From positions 107,234 through 171,233 of the forward strand of contig JAJFKI010000027.1 of the NCBI GenBank assembly GCA_021773295.1: a stretch of 64,000 bases of DNA, written 5' to 3'. Shown piece after piece: positions 55,176 through 64,000 of the stretch. The DNA is from Gammaproteobacteria bacterium. Its GTDB lineage: Bacteria; Pseudomonadota; Gammaproteobacteria; UBA1113. Every line of letters begins with the position of its first letter. Position 1 is the stretch's first letter. A model generated the notes under the pieces. The model was not told where the DNA came from. It did not search any database and was given only the letters and a program-made list of their open reading frames with translations. A program made the position numbers and the translations under genes.

Positions 55176-56413
55176 TTTTCACTTTGCAAAGTAGCGGGGA
55201 TCTCTTTTGCTTGTCGACACGACAAACGCAAAAATATAAATCCTACCAAACCTGAAACAAATGAGCCCATCAAAACACCAATTCGTACGATGTCATTATA
55301 CTTCAATCCCATTTCACCAAAAGCCAAGCCCCCAATGAATAAACTCATGGTGAAACCAACACCACAAATTAATGACATGCCATACACTTTTGCCCAGGTA
55401 ACATCATCAGGTAGTCTGGCGATTTTTAATTTAACCACTATATAGGTTGAAAGATAGATGCCTAGTTGTTTCCCAAAAAACAAACCAAATGCAATCCCAA
55501 GAGAAATTGAAGAGAAGAGCATCTTCCAGGTAATCGTGTCGAAGGGAATACCGGAATTAGCAAATGCAAATAAAGGCAACACTACAAAAGCAACCCAAGG
55601 ATGTAAGACCTTCTCCAAGCGACGTGAAGGAGAATATTCAGGATTTTTAGTCGAGCGAGTAGGATAGACTAATGCCACCACAACGCCTGCTAAAGTAGCA
55701 TGCACACCGGATTTTAGCACACAAACCCATAATATAGCGCCGACGATAGCATAGGGGGTAAATGCAGAAACCCCAAGGCGATTAAAGAAAAGTAAAATGA
55801 TCAAACAAATGGCGGCAATACTCAGTGATATCCAAGAAAGCTCTGCCGTATAAAATATCGCAATAATAACAATGGCCGCCAAATCATCAATTATTGCTAA
55901 TGCCGTAAGAAAAACTTTGAGCGCAAGAGGTATTCTGCTGCCCAACAATGATAATACGCCTAATGCAAAGGCAATGTCCGTTGCTGTGGGAATGGCCCAA
56001 CCTCTAATCGCAGTAGCATCACCTTGATTAATAAAGTAGTAAAATAATGCGGGTCCAATAATTCCCCCCGCCGCAGCAATCACGGGCAAAACAGCCTTTG
56101 AAGCCGTGTTTAGCTCTCCTTCCAATACTTCACGTTTAATTTCTAAACCCACTAAAAAAAAGAAAATAGCCATGAGGCCATCATTAATCCATAAGATAAT
56201 CGGCTTAGTGAGTGTAATGATAGTCAGCTTAACGGTAAGAAAATCATTATAGAGGTACGCCATCCCAGAATTATCTAACACTAAGGCCAAAACTGCAGCA
56301 AAGAACAACACAATTCCACCAGCTGCTTCCATTTGCATGAATGAACTAATGTATCGTACAACTTTTGATGATGGTTTAGGTTTCGTATTGCTTCCAGGCA
56401 CACAATTCTCCAT
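55172..56413 (-). CDS. nhaA: Na+/H+ antiporter NhaA
   Basis: Inner-membrane antiporter of 413 residues with twelve membrane segments, exchanging two protons for one sodium ion. The paired catalytic aspartates are in LTALAIIDDLAAIVIIAIFY, with GLEIKREVLEGEL, WAIPTATDIAFALGVLSLLG and the discontinuous-helix region GVGFTMSLFIGGLAFG. The N-terminus is about 20 residues longer than in E. coli. The start at 56413 overlaps dnaQ by 38 bases and has GGAAA upstream, so it may be coupled to dnaQ. nhaA beside dnaQ is not the usual context. Confidence 0.94.
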   Translation of the reverse strand: MENCVPGSNTKPKPSSKVVRYISSFMQMEAAGGIVLFFAAVLALVLDNSGMAYLYNDFLTVKLTIITLTKPIILWINDGLMAIFFFLVGLEIKREVLEGELNTASKAVLPVIAAAGGIIGPALFYYFINQGDATAIRGWAIPTATDIAFALGVLSLLGSRIPLALKVFLTALAIIDDLAAIVIIAIFYTAELSWISLSIAAICLIILLFFNRLGVSAFTPYAIVGAILWVCVLKSGVHATLAGVVVALVYPTRSTKNPEYSPSRRLEKVLHPWVAFVVLPLFAFANSGIPFDTITWKMLFSSISLGIAFGLFFGKQLGIYLSTYIVVKLKIARLPDDVTWAKVYGMSLICGVGFTMSLFIGGLAFGEMGLKYNDIVRIGVLMGSFVSGLVGFIFLRLSCRQAKEIPATLQSEN

Positions 56414-57098
56414 TTGTTTCCGTTAATTTATCAAGATATGTATTATGACTCAATAGCTCTGCCGGATTCGCATGAACAATCGGTGTTTTAGAGGCTATAG
56501 TTGCTGCAACTGTGACCGTTTTACTGGATTTCGTCTCGGTACGTGTCATTTGCTCATGTTCAAATAAACTACTTTGCCCGCCCGTCATTGCAAGATAGAC
56601 GTGAGCTAACAATCGTGCATCCAATAATGCACCATGCAAATCACGACCAGAATTATCAACATCATAACGCTTACACAGTGCATCCAAATTATTACGCTGT
56701 CCTGGGTGTTTTTGCCGTGCCATTGTTAAAGTATCAATGATATCCCTCGACTTATTGAGAAACGGTTTTGGCGTTTTATCCAGCTTTAATTCATGATGAA
56801 GAAACTTCAAATCAAAGGGTGCATTGTGGATGATCAAGTCGTCACTGCCTATAAACTGTAAAAATTCATCTTTAATCTCAGCAAACAGTGGTTTATCACT
56901 TAAAAATTCATTGGATAGGCCATGCACTGCCAAGGCACCTGCCTCAACCTTGCGCTGTGGGTTTATATACACGTGAAACTTAGTATCCGTGACGCGACGA
57001 TTAATTAACTCAATAGCGCCAATCTCAATAACTCGGTGACCATCTCTAGGATCAAGACCTGTGGTTTCCGTGTCTAAGGCAATCTGTCTTAATGGCAT
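56376..57098 (-). CDS. dnaQ: DNA polymerase III epsilon subunit (proofreading exonuclease)
   Basis: DEDDh-type 3'-5' exonuclease of the replicative polymerase, 240 residues. Exo I is IALDTETTGLDPRDGHRVIE, Exo II is IIHNAPFDLKFLHHEL, and Exo III is RDLHGALLDARLLAHVYLAM, with the catalytic His and Asp. The C-terminal tail, which binds the alpha subunit, is Thr/Ser rich (MTRTETKSSKTVTVAATIAS). It overlaps rnhA by one base upstream and nhaA by 38 downstream. rnhA-dnaQ is conserved in gammaproteobacteria, though often divergent; here they run together on one strand. Confidence 0.96.
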   Translation of the reverse strand: MPLRQIALDTETTGLDPRDGHRVIEIGAIELINRRVTDTKFHVYINPQRKVEAGALAVHGLSNEFLSDKPLFAEIKDEFLQFIGSDDLIIHNAPFDLKFLHHELKLDKTPKPFLNKSRDIIDTLTMARQKHPGQRNNLDALCKRYDVDNSGRDLHGALLDARLLAHVYLAMTGGQSSLFEHEQMTRTETKSSKTVTVAATIASKTPIVHANPAELLSHNTYLDKLTETNGELCAWKQYET

Positions 57099-57547
57099 TA
57101 ATTACCCTCCCGTTGAAATTCATCGATTGCTTTGTTTGCGTACTCATCCGCTAGCTCATTTTCAGGGTGCCCTGCATGCCCCCTAACCCAGTGCCAATTC
57201 ACTTGATGGCGCTTGGCTTCTTTATCCAAGACTTGCCACAGATCGGCATTTTTAACCGGTTTATTACTTGAGGTACGCCATGATTTTTTGCGCCAAGCTT
57301 CGATCCATTTTGATATACCATGACAGACATATTGGGAATCTGTGGTTACTTCAACGTTACAAGTCTGCTTTAATGAAGATAAAGCTTCTATCACCGCGGT
57401 TAATTCCATACGATTATTCGTCGTATATTCTTGTGCACCATAGATAATCTTCTCGTGCCCATTGTAACGTAGTATCGCTGCCCAGCCGCCAGGACCAGGG
57501 TTGCCACGACAAGCGCCATCAGTAAATATTTCAACTTTTTTAGCCAC
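57098..57547 (-). CDS. rnhA: Ribonuclease HI
   Basis: Removes RNA from RNA-DNA hybrids. The 149 residues carry the DEDD site: EIFTDGACRGNPGPGGWAAI (Asp), NNRMELTAVIEALSSL (Glu), VTTDSQYVCHGISKWI (Asp) and ELADEYANKAI (Asp), plus the basic-protrusion handle WRKKSWRTSSNKPVKN. Length is that of E. coli RNase HI (155). It overlaps the preceding methyltransferase gene by 8 bases and dnaQ by one, so the three are one transcript. Confidence 0.97.
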   Translation of the reverse strand: MAKKVEIFTDGACRGNPGPGGWAAILRYNGHEKIIYGAQEYTTNNRMELTAVIEALSSLKQTCNVEVTTDSQYVCHGISKWIEAWRKKSWRTSSNKPVKNADLWQVLDKEAKRHQVNWHWVRGHAGHPENELADEYANKAIDEFQREGN

Positions 57548-58289
57548 TATGCCCCCTTGTTGTTGGCTCTGTCATACCATTTTTACCAAGATCTACTTTG
57601 CGCAAACGCCATGGCATGGTTATAGGTGTTATTGCTGCTATTTGTTTTCTCGCAATCAAACAATAGATAGCACCATTCGTTGGCCAGCACGTTTGTCCAA
57701 TTGATTCCACGAATTGAAATTTTTTTCTAGTGGCACTATCGGCGATGGGCAATTGAAAATTAAATGTCTTATACGAATCGATCACACAGTCATTAGCACG
57801 CAGCCACTTACGTAATTTGCCAATGCTATTGAAATGACCATGCCAGGGAAACTTAGTGTTAGTGTTTAACAATTTTTTAATTCCCCATAGACTATAAGGG
57901 TTGAAGGATAAAATAATAATATGGCCACCGGGGATTAAAGCGTAGGTAATTTGTTCTAACACCTTAGTTGGTGATTCAGTGAATTCTAACACGTGCGCCA
58001 TGATGGCCAAATCAATGCTGTGTTTTGCAAAGGGCAATTCTTGCATATGACCAAAAACGAAATTACCTAATTGCGCTTTGGGCCAACAAGGCGATAAACA
58101 AACTTTGTGTTTAATGGGACTTTGCTCAAACCACTGCAGATTACAAATGCCTCCGACCTGTAATAAATGATATCCGAAATAATCACCCATTATATTTTCT
58201 ATTTCATGTTTCTCAGCCGCCAGCACGGATTGACCTAAATCCGTATCAAACCAAGCTTGTAATTGTTGTTGATGATCTTCTGCTAACAC
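57540..58289 (-). CDS. SAM-dependent methyltransferase (YafS-like)
   Basis: A 249-residue methyltransferase of the type found between gloB and rnhA in E. coli (YafS). The start is GTG at 58289. It has the SAM-binding region LLQVGGICNLQWFEQSP in a degenerate form, ELPFAKHSIDLAIMAHVLEF as motif IV, and GGHIIILSFNPYSLWGIKKL. The glycine-rich loop is less canonical than in the other methyltransferases here, as is usual for this group. The substrate is unknown. Its position is the conserved one, next to rnhA and divergent from gloB. Confidence 0.8.
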   Translation of the reverse strand: MLAEDHQQQLQAWFDTDLGQSVLAAEKHEIENIMGDYFGYHLLQVGGICNLQWFEQSPIKHKVCLSPCWPKAQLGNFVFGHMQELPFAKHSIDLAIMAHVLEFTESPTKVLEQITYALIPGGHIIILSFNPYSLWGIKKLLNTNTKFPWHGHFNSIGKLRKWLRANDCVIDSYKTFNFQLPIADSATRKKFQFVESIGQTCWPTNGAIYCLIARKQIAAITPITMPWRLRKVDLGKNGMTEPTTRGHSG

Positions 58290-58317
58290 GCGAGCGTTTC
58301 CATTAGAAAATATGCGG

Positions 58318-58428
58318 TATACCTATCGCACTTCAAGATGCGAACCTCTTACTCCCTCCCCCATTCTAGCCTTCCCCTGCAAGGGGAAGGAACAGGAGGT
58401 TCGCATCTTGAAGTACATTGGCTATATA
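58318..58428. repeat. Paired-arm palindromic repeat with inner GC-rich hairpin
   Basis: Left arm 58318-58347 begins TATACCTATCGCACTTCAAG; right arm 58396-58428 is its inverse with a few changes. Between them CCTTCCCCTGCAAGGGGAAG (58370-58389, closing G at 58390) forms a perfect hairpin. The element fills the gap between the divergent methyltransferase gene and gloB, so their promoters must be in or beside it. Confidence 0.75.
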
Positions 58429-58476
58429 CTATAACATCCATAAGCCAAATAACATCCGATTTAGGAATTTTAAGTC

Positions 58477-59247
58477 ATGTTTGAAATCATACCCATCCCA
58501 GCCTTTAATGATAATTACATTTGGTGCCTATGGAATCCTAAGACGCGCTTAGCCGCCGTTGTCGACCCAGGTGATGCCGCCCCCGTCATTGAACACTTTC
58601 GGCAAAATGAGCTGCAATTATGCGCAATTCTCATCACACATCATCATTACGATCATACCGGAGGCATCAATGCACTACTTAAACGCTGGAAAGTGCCTGT
58701 TTACGGACCAAACAGTACTAATATTGCACAAATCTCACAGCCACTTGCTGAGAATGATTCTATTCATATTCCAGAATTAGACGCTGAATTTCGCATTTTA
58801 GAGATTCCTGCGCATACGCTTGATCACATTGCCTATGTCGGTCATAACGCACTATTTTGCGGTGATACCTTGTTTATTGCCGGCTGCGGGCGTTTATTTG
58901 AAGGAAGTGCTGCACAAATGCATCAAGCTTTATCAAAATTAGCCCAATTACCAGCAGAAACAATGGTTTACTGTGGCCATGAATATACCGTTAATAATTT
59001 ACAATTTGCTCAAATGGTTGAGCCAGACAATACAGATATTGCTGAAAAACTTAAAATATGCCAACACAAGCGAAACAATAGCCTGCCAACCGTTCCCGAC
59101 TCTCTGGCATCTGAACGCCTCACCAATCCCTTTTTGAGGGTAAATTCACCATCTGTAATGCAAGCAGCTGAAAAAAGAGCTGGACAAACACTCAAAAATC
59201 CTGTACAAATACTCTCCACAATACGGGAATGGAAAAATAGTTTTTAA
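58477..59247 (+). CDS. gloB: Hydroxyacylglutathione hydrolase (glyoxalase II)
   Basis: Binuclear metal enzyme that frees D-lactate from S-lactoylglutathione, 256 residues. The metallo-beta-lactamase motif is ITHHHYDHTGGINALL (HxHxDH), followed by EIPAHTLDHIAYVG, LFCGDTLFIAGCGRLFEG and MVYCGHEYTVNNLQFA; the C-terminal helical domain binds glutathione. Length equals the E. coli protein (251) within a few residues. The stop overlaps the mltD start as TAATG, so the two are coupled, a pairing also seen in E. coli in another orientation. Confidence 0.96.
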   Translation: MFEIIPIPAFNDNYIWCLWNPKTRLAAVVDPGDAAPVIEHFRQNELQLCAILITHHHYDHTGGINALLKRWKVPVYGPNSTNIAQISQPLAENDSIHIPELDAEFRILEIPAHTLDHIAYVGHNALFCGDTLFIAGCGRLFEGSAAQMHQALSKLAQLPAETMVYCGHEYTVNNLQFAQMVEPDNTDIAEKLKICQHKRNNSLPTVPDSLASERLTNPFLRVNSPSVMQAAEKRAGQTLKNPVQILSTIREWKNSF

Positions 59248-60710
59248 TGAATTACAGCTATAGAACAGCAATATACAATAAAATCATTGTCTTAATCATT
59301 GTTTGCCTGCTGGCAATCACCAGTGTCGCCTCTAGCAAGAGCCATAGCCGTACACCTTATGTCCCCTATTTCCAAGCTAAACAATCTCAACAAACGCGCT
59401 ATCATCACCGCGGCAGCGATGATAATGTCTGGGGAGAAATCACTAAAAGCTTTTCATTACCCCACTATCCCCAAACACCTGCTGTCAAACAACAAATCGC
59501 ATGGTTCATGAGCCATAAATCTTATTTTGAAAAAATGGCCGCTCAAGCAGAGCCTTATCTCTATTACATTCATCATGAAGTAAAAAAACATAATATGCCG
59601 GGTGAATTAGCATTGTTACCTATGATTGAAAGTGCTTACAATCCTTTCGCCTATTCATCTGCCGGTGCTGCAGGCTTATGGCAATTAATGCCAGGCACAG
59701 CAACAGGCTTAGGTTTGCATCGCGATTATTGGTATGACGGGCGCAAAGACATTATTAAATCTACTCATGCTGCCTTAGAATACTTAACTTATTTAAAAGG
59801 GTTTTTCCATAGTAATTGGTTATTAGCCATTGCATCTTATGATTCAGGTCAAGGGACTGTATTGCGAGCCGTAAAATATAATCGTAGCCGTGGCTACCCT
59901 ACTAAATTTTGGTCTTTGCGCTTGCCGCGTGAAACACAAGCTTATGTACCACGCTTGTTGGCTGTGGCTGAAATTATTAGTCATCCTAAAAAGTATCCCA
60001 TTAAGTTACCAAAAATTAAAAATGAACCTTATTTTGATACAGTGAAGGTAAAAGGAAAAATTAGTCTAGCCAGTGTTGCTAAAAAAGCAAATATCAAATT
60101 AAATGATCTTTATCAATTAAACCCGGGCTATCGCCGTTGGACAACCGATCCTGATAAGCATGGACCACACCGAATCATTTTACCTATCAAGAACATACCT
60201 ATTTACAAACATACCACGCATATATCACCGCTGGTGGCTATTAAAAGTAGTCAACACTACACGGTTCAAAAAGGTGATAACCTCGGAAAGATTGCTAAGA
60301 AATCCCATATCGATTTAAAAACATTGAAGTCTTTAAATCATTTAAACTCCAATAAGATTAAAATCGGTCAAACCTTAATTGTTTCTAAAGTAATGCCACA
60401 AAAACCGGCGTCTACTAAAACCACGACTGTCAGTGCTAACCCACCCGCGAAAGCTGTGAGCATGACTCACTATAACGTAAAATCAGGTGATTCATTATGG
60501 ACGATAGCAAAACATCATAGTGTTAGTATCGCCCAGTTGCGCACCTGGAATCATTTAAGCAAATCCTCCAAGCTTAAGATTGGACAGACACTGTTGATAA
60601 AACCCAAACACGTGGCCCAGCATACTGTCCATACAACAAAGAAACGAAATGTTCGTATTCATATTCGCAAATCAGCACACCATAAAACAACCAGACACGA
60701 AAAAAGCTAG
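59247..60710 (+). CDS. mltD: Membrane-bound lytic murein transglycosylase D
   Basis: Peptidoglycan lytic enzyme, 487 residues. An N-terminal signal or anchor (KIIVLIIVCLLAITSVASS) has no lipobox Cys in the expected place. The SLT domain includes ALLPMIESAYNPFAYSSAGA with the catalytic Glu, GLWQLMPGTATGLG, and YDSGQGTVLRAV. Two LysM repeats follow, HYTVQKGDNLGKIAKKS at about 330 and HYNVKSGDSLWTIAKHH at about 410, then a basic His/Lys-rich tail (about 30 residues). Two LysM domains agree with E. coli MltD. The missing lipobox suggests the protein is not a lipoprotein here. Confidence 0.93.
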   Translation: MNYSYRTAIYNKIIVLIIVCLLAITSVASSKSHSRTPYVPYFQAKQSQQTRYHHRGSDDNVWGEITKSFSLPHYPQTPAVKQQIAWFMSHKSYFEKMAAQAEPYLYYIHHEVKKHNMPGELALLPMIESAYNPFAYSSAGAAGLWQLMPGTATGLGLHRDYWYDGRKDIIKSTHAALEYLTYLKGFFHSNWLLAIASYDSGQGTVLRAVKYNRSRGYPTKFWSLRLPRETQAYVPRLLAVAEIISHPKKYPIKLPKIKNEPYFDTVKVKGKISLASVAKKANIKLNDLYQLNPGYRRWTTDPDKHGPHRIILPIKNIPIYKHTTHISPLVAIKSSQHYTVQKGDNLGKIAKKSHIDLKTLKSLNHLNSNKIKIGQTLIVSKVMPQKPASTKTTTVSANPPAKAVSMTHYNVKSGDSLWTIAKHHSVSIAQLRTWNHLSKSSKLKIGQTLLIKPKHVAQHTVHTTKKRNVRIHIRKSAHHKTTRHEKS

Positions 60711-60712
60711 TT

Positions 60713-60877
60713 ATATACCCATCACACTCCAAAATGCGAAATTAATGCTATTGCTTTTTGCCCCCTTGGAACCTTTGAAATTTGCCAATAGACCGGCTAT
60801 TACCTGCATTTCAAAGCCTGCACGGGAACAAAAATCAAATCGCCTAAATCTCGCATTTTGAAGTGTGACGGGTATAT
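60713..60877. repeat. Longest paired-arm palindromic repeat element
   Basis: Left arm from 60713 (TATACCCATCACACTCCAAA within it) and right arm 60846-60877 (ending AAGTGTGACGGGTATAT) are inverted. About 100 bases lie between them and have no match in the window that I can see. It lies directly after mltD and before the ABC ATPase stop, convergent genes, so it may help end both transcripts. Confidence 0.75.
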
Positions 60878-60908
60878 CCCATTACAGATGAAAATGCGAA
60901 AATTTTCT

Positions 60909-62915
60909 TTAGTGAGTGCTATACAAAAAGCAATGGACTTTATGGCTATCGCTCAATTGGCTCTGTTGTGGATATTGTTCACGACATTGAGGCATTGCCT
61001 TAGCGCAACGGCTCGCAAAATGGCAACCTTTTGGTTGGTTTACGGGGGATGGTTGCTCGCCGTGCAATGCTAAAACTTTTGTTTGTTGTTTACCAATGAT
61101 TGGTACCGCTTTTAGTAGGGCAATTGTATACGGATGCTTAGGCGTGTTTAAAATTTCAGTTACTGTACCCTGCTCAACGATGCGCCCTAAATACATCACA
61201 GCAATTTCATCCGCCATATAACTGACGACAGAAATATCATGAGTTATAAACAAATAAGCCAAGTCATGCTTCGCTTGCAACGCTTTTAATAAGTTAAGGA
61301 TTTTCGCCTGTACTGATAAATCCAAAGCGCTAGTTGGCTCATCACAGATAATAATCTTTGGGTTAACAGCTAAGGCGCGCGCAACACTCAAACGCTGCCT
61401 TTGACCACCAGAGAACTCATGGGGATAACGCTGCAAAATATCTTGTGGCAAGCCAACCATGTCTAACAGCTCAATAAGAAAAGCATTACGTTCGTCCTTG
61501 TTTTTGTACAATCCTCGCGCTGTTAACCCTTCACTTAACAATTGTGCGACCATCATCCTGGGGTTCAACGATGAAAAAGGATCTTGGAAAATCATTTGTA
61601 ATTGTTGGCGTAATAGACTCAAATCATGGGTATGCTTCAGTGAAAACACGACTTCTTCATCTAAATAAATATCACCTGCTGTTGGCTGTTGTAAAAGACT
61701 AATGGTTTTACCCAGGCTAGTTTTACCGCATCCAGATTCCCCTACTAATGCTAATGTTTTGCCTTTGTAGAGTGTTAAACTGACACCATCCACAGCTTTA
61801 ACCGTAGCAATAGTATGCTGCAATAAGCCTTTTTTAATGGGAAAGTGGCAATATAAATCTTGCACCCTAAGAGCCACTTCGTTCTTTTTAGTACTTGTAG
61901 GTGAACGCAGGGGTTCATCGTTTGTCATTGGTTGTTGTGTTCGAGCTTGTTTTGAATATAAGTGACAGGCTACTTGGTGTTGTGGCTCGATAACCTTTAG
62001 CATAGGGCGATTGTCATAACAAGTTTGCCAAGCACTCTGACAACGCGGCGCGAAAGGACATGGCGCTTTAGCCTCGGTTAGGCTAGGCACGTTGCCTGAT
62101 ATCATGGATAAAGCTTGGTGTTGTAAATCAAGGCTTGGCACTGCGGCTAATAATTGCTGTGTGTATGGATGCTTCGGTGATTGAATAATATTTTCTACAG
62201 AGCCCGTCTCGACAAATTGCCCCGCGTACATGACTGCGACGTCATCAGCCATTTGTGATACGACGCCTAAGTCATGACTGATTAATAAAATCGCCATACC
62301 TGTGTCTTGTTGCAACTGTTGTAGCAATTCTAAAATTTGCGCTTGAATTGTCACATCTAAGGCGGTTGTTGGTTCATCGGCAATTAACACATCTGGGCGT
62401 AAGGCAATGGCGATGGCAATAACAACCCGTTGTTTCATGCCACCCGATAATTGATGCGGATACTCATTGAAGCGCTGTTTTGGTTCTGGAATGCCAACAG
62501 CTTGTAATAAATCCAGCGCTGCTGCTTTAAGAGTGGATCCTTTATCATTTTTGTGTTTTTTTAATGTTTCCGTTAATTGCTGCCCGATGGTGAGCACAGG
62601 ATTCAAGGCCGTCATTGGCTCTTGAAAAATCATGGCAATGCGTTTACCACGAATGCTTTGCATCTCAACTTCTGATAATTCTAATAAATTATGCCCATCA
62701 AACTCAACGATACTCTCACGATAATAAGCACCTACCTCAGGCAATAATTGATTCAAGGCTAAGGCCGTCATCGATTTGCCACACCCCGACTCACCAACAA
62801 TGGCAAACGTTTTTCCCTTTTGCAGACACAAATCCAGCTGATGAATCACTTCATAACGCTGCTGATTAAGACTCAAACTTACCGATAATTGTTGACATGA
62901 TAATACTGCTGACAA
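60909..62915 (-). CDS. Dipeptide/oligopeptide ABC transporter, fused double ATPase
   Basis: A 668-residue protein with two complete nucleotide-binding domains, as in YejF and GsiA. Domain 1 has [22 protein letters not shown] Walker [15 protein letters not shown] and [15 protein letters not shown]; domain 2 has [35 protein letters not shown] and [15 protein letters not shown]. Each ends with an oligopeptide-binding Cys-rich segment ([32 protein letters not shown]). It powers uptake of peptides together with a permease, the end of which is at 63804 on the same strand; a gene on the other strand separates the two. Confidence 0.93.
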   Translation of the reverse strand: MSAVLSCQQLSVSLSLNQQRYEVIHQLDLCLQKGKTFAIVGESGCGKSMTALALNQLLPEVGAYYRESIVEFDGHNLLELSEVEMQSIRGKRIAMIFQEPMTALNPVLTIGQQLTETLKKHKNDKGSTLKAAALDLLQAVGIPEPKQRFNEYPHQLSGGMKQRVVIAIAIALRPDVLIADEPTTALDVTIQAQILELLQQLQQDTGMAILLISHDLGVVSQMADDVAVMYAGQFVETGSVENIIQSPKHPYTQQLLAAVPSLDLQHQALSMISGNVPSLTEAKAPCPFAPRCQSAWQTCYDNRPMLKVIEPQHQVACHLYSKQARTQQPMTNDEPLRSPTSTKKNEVALRVQDLYCHFPIKKGLLQHTIATVKAVDGVSLTLYKGKTLALVGESGCGKTSLGKTISLLQQPTAGDIYLDEEVVFSLKHTHDLSLLRQQLQMIFQDPFSSLNPRMMVAQLLSEGLTARGLYKNKDERNAFLIELLDMVGLPQDILQRYPHEFSGGQRQRLSVARALAVNPKIIICDEPTSALDLSVQAKILNLLKALQAKHDLAYLFITHDISVVSYMADEIAVMYLGRIVEQGTVTEILNTPKHPYTIALLKAVPIIGKQQTKVLALHGEQPSPVNQPKGCHFASRCAKAMPQCREQYPQQSQLSDSHKVHCFLYSTH

Positions 62916-62930
62916 ATACTGCTCCCTAGT

Positions 62931-62960
62931 TAATACCCATCGTACTCCAAAACGTGCAAA
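62931..62960. repeat. Single arm of the dispersed palindromic repeat family
   Basis: TAATACCCATCGTACTCCAA followed by AACGTGCAAA matches the left arm of the other elements. It lies just upstream of the ABC ATPase start, between it and the glycosidase gene. No second arm is visible. Confidence 0.6.
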
Positions 62961-63013
62961 CTACAAAAATTTAAGCTAGGATCTCCTTTGATTTATTTGA
63001 TAGGAAATCAGAT

Positions 63014-63769
63014 ATGCGCTATTGGCTAACATTTTTACTAATACTAACACTATCACACATTGGCTATGCAAAAAGCACACAATGGCAACCTTTAGGCCAA
63101 GGGCTCGATTACGCAGTTCTTAACACGCCTAATACCAGCGGTAAACTCCATGCTTTTCGCATTAACCTGAGAAATTACCAATTAGACATAGTGCTAGCCC
63201 AAGATCATAAAACCCCCAGCGCCAGCGTTAAACGCTTAAATGATGCTAGCCATGCTGTGCTTGCCATCAACGGCGGTTTTTTCAGCCCAGAACGAGAACC
63301 CTTAGGATTACGCATTCAAAGCGGCAAAGTCAGACACAAATTAAAAACCAACACCAGCTGGTGGGGCGTATTTTTCATCCAAAACAACCGCGCCTACATT
63401 ACCCCACCTCGCAGCTTTCGCCTCAACAAAAACATCAGTTTCGCCGTCCAAGCCGGCCCCCGCTTAATCATCAATGGCTACATCCCCTCCTTAAAAGAAA
63501 GCTTCGATGAACGCAGCGCCTTGTGTATCACTCGCAAAGGTGACGTTATTATCACCGCCACTGACGGTGCCCCCTTAAGCACCACCCAACTCGCAAAACT
63601 TCTAAGCACTCCGACCAATAAAGGCGGCCTCAGCTGCTACAATGCCCTAAACTTAGACGGCGGCACCTCCACCCAACTCTACGCCAAAATAGGCAACTTC
63701 CAACTCTACATCCCCAGTATAATCTCCGTCACCGACGCAATCGTCGTAAAACCAAGACACCACACATAA
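63014..63769 (+). CDS. Phosphodiester glycosidase family protein (NAGPA domain)
   Basis: A 251-residue exported protein: signal peptide MRYWLTFLLILTLSHIGYAK, then a NAGPA-type domain (PF09992) with AINGGFFSPEREPLGL, AVQAGPRLIINGYIP, DERSALCITRKGDVIITATD and NALNLDGGTSTQLYAKIG. Related proteins cleave or bind phosphodiester-linked sugars in envelopes, but the bacterial substrate is unknown. AGGAAA precedes the ATG. From about base 63160 its coding strand is noticeably rich in C and poor in G compared with neighbours. It splits an ABC peptide-transport gene set on the other strand. Confidence 0.85.
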   Translation: MRYWLTFLLILTLSHIGYAKSTQWQPLGQGLDYAVLNTPNTSGKLHAFRINLRNYQLDIVLAQDHKTPSASVKRLNDASHAVLAINGGFFSPEREPLGLRIQSGKVRHKLKTNTSWWGVFFIQNNRAYITPPRSFRLNKNISFAVQAGPRLIINGYIPSLKESFDERSALCITRKGDVIITATDGAPLSTTQLAKLLSTPTNKGGLSCYNALNLDGGTSTQLYAKIGNFQLYIPSIISVTDAIVVKPRHHT

Positions 63770-63803
63770 AACAATTAAGCCTACGCACAATCAAAAATCA
63801 AAA

Positions 63804-64000
63804 TTATAGTGCCCGAGGATCAAAAGCATCCCGAACACTATCCGCAAATAAATTTGCCGCCAAAATAAAGATAAACATAAACCCAAAGGCACTCACCAGT
63901 GGCCACCAAACAATTGGATCACGAGCCAATTCCAATCGCGCTCCATCAATCATATTGCCCCAACTCATGGTCGTCGGATCAACACCAACACCTACATAAG
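63804..64000 (-). CDS. ABC transporter permease, OppC/DppC-like, C-terminal part (cut by window edge)
   Basis: Only the last 65 residues are visible; the stop is TAA at 63806-63804 and the frame runs through base 64000. The sequence VGVGVDPTTMSWGNMIDGAR leads into a membrane segment (WWPLVSAFGFMFIFILAANL) and the DPRAL end that follows FADSVRDAF, typical of OppC/DppC/YejE permeases. It belongs with the double ATPase at 60909, on the same strand. The rest of the operon is outside the window. Confidence 0.85.
   Translation of the reverse strand, partial: YVGVGVDPTTMSWGNMIDGARLELARDPIVWWPLVSAFGFMFIFILAANLFADSVRDAFDPRAL

Overview
The window reads as chromosome of a low-GC gammaproteobacterium. 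Several gene neighbourhoods match the Escherichia coli order: serS-rarA-lolA-ftsK with trxB and infA nearby; gyrA-serC-aroA-cmk-rpsA; lapA-lapB-pyrF; mltD-gloB-methyltransferase-rnhA-dnaQ; prkA-yeaH-spoVR. AT-rich composition and several paired accessory genes would fit a member of the Legionellales (Coxiella, Legionella or Berkiella-like), but no gene here fixes the genus, so that is inference.

Layout. 1-10.4 kb is housekeeping: tRNA charging (serS), fluoride export (crcB), replication maintenance (rarA), lipoprotein sorting (lolA), chromosome segregation (ftsK), thioredoxin reduction (trxB), translation initiation (infA) and redox chaperone (hslO). Two unrecognised genes sit between trxB and infA, and an antitoxin-like gene without a visible toxin follows infA. 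10.4-32 kb is a large envelope-polysaccharide locus, almost all on the minus strand. It contains WecA-type initiation, a complete WbpA/B/D/E/I-type set for UDP-2,3-diacetamido-uronic acids, two further sugar epimerases, an asparagine-synthase-like amidotransferase, Wzm/Wzt ABC export with a C-terminal Wzt domain, two methyltransferases, an SGNH hydrolase, two related glycosyltransferase-like proteins facing each other, and an O-antigen-ligase-family protein at the left end. The natural reading is an ABC-exported O-antigen rich in 2,3-diacetamido-uronic acids, some possibly amidated, similar in logic to the Pseudomonas wbp and Bordetella wbm/wlb loci.

32.3-50.3 kb returns to core genes (comEA, pyrF, lapBA; rpsA, cmk, fabV, aroA, serC, gyrA; ubiG). 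Four accessory genes (methyltransferase, DUF3473-type deacetylase, FAD oxidoreductase, His-rich membrane protein) lie between lapA and rpsA, where ihfB is usually found. 50.4-55.2 kb is the stress-linked prkA-yeaH-spoVR operon. 55.2-60.7 kb holds nhaA, dnaQ, rnhA, a methyltransferase, gloB and mltD. 60.9-64 kb holds an oligopeptide-type ABC ATPase and the end of a permease, separated by an oppositely oriented phosphodiester-glycosidase gene of unusual base composition.

Outside genes, the clearest unexplained structure is a dispersed palindromic repeat family (consensus arm close to TATACCCATCGTACTTCAAA), present as paired arms, a compact palindrome and single arms at six intergenic places between 18.9 and 63 kb. 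Other non-coding signals are a 13-bp inverted repeat with a T8 tract and tandem 40-bp-spaced repeats near 32.2 kb, a nested palindrome after rpsA, and a structured rpsA leader. No rRNA, tRNA, CRISPR array, transposase or prophage gene was recognised.
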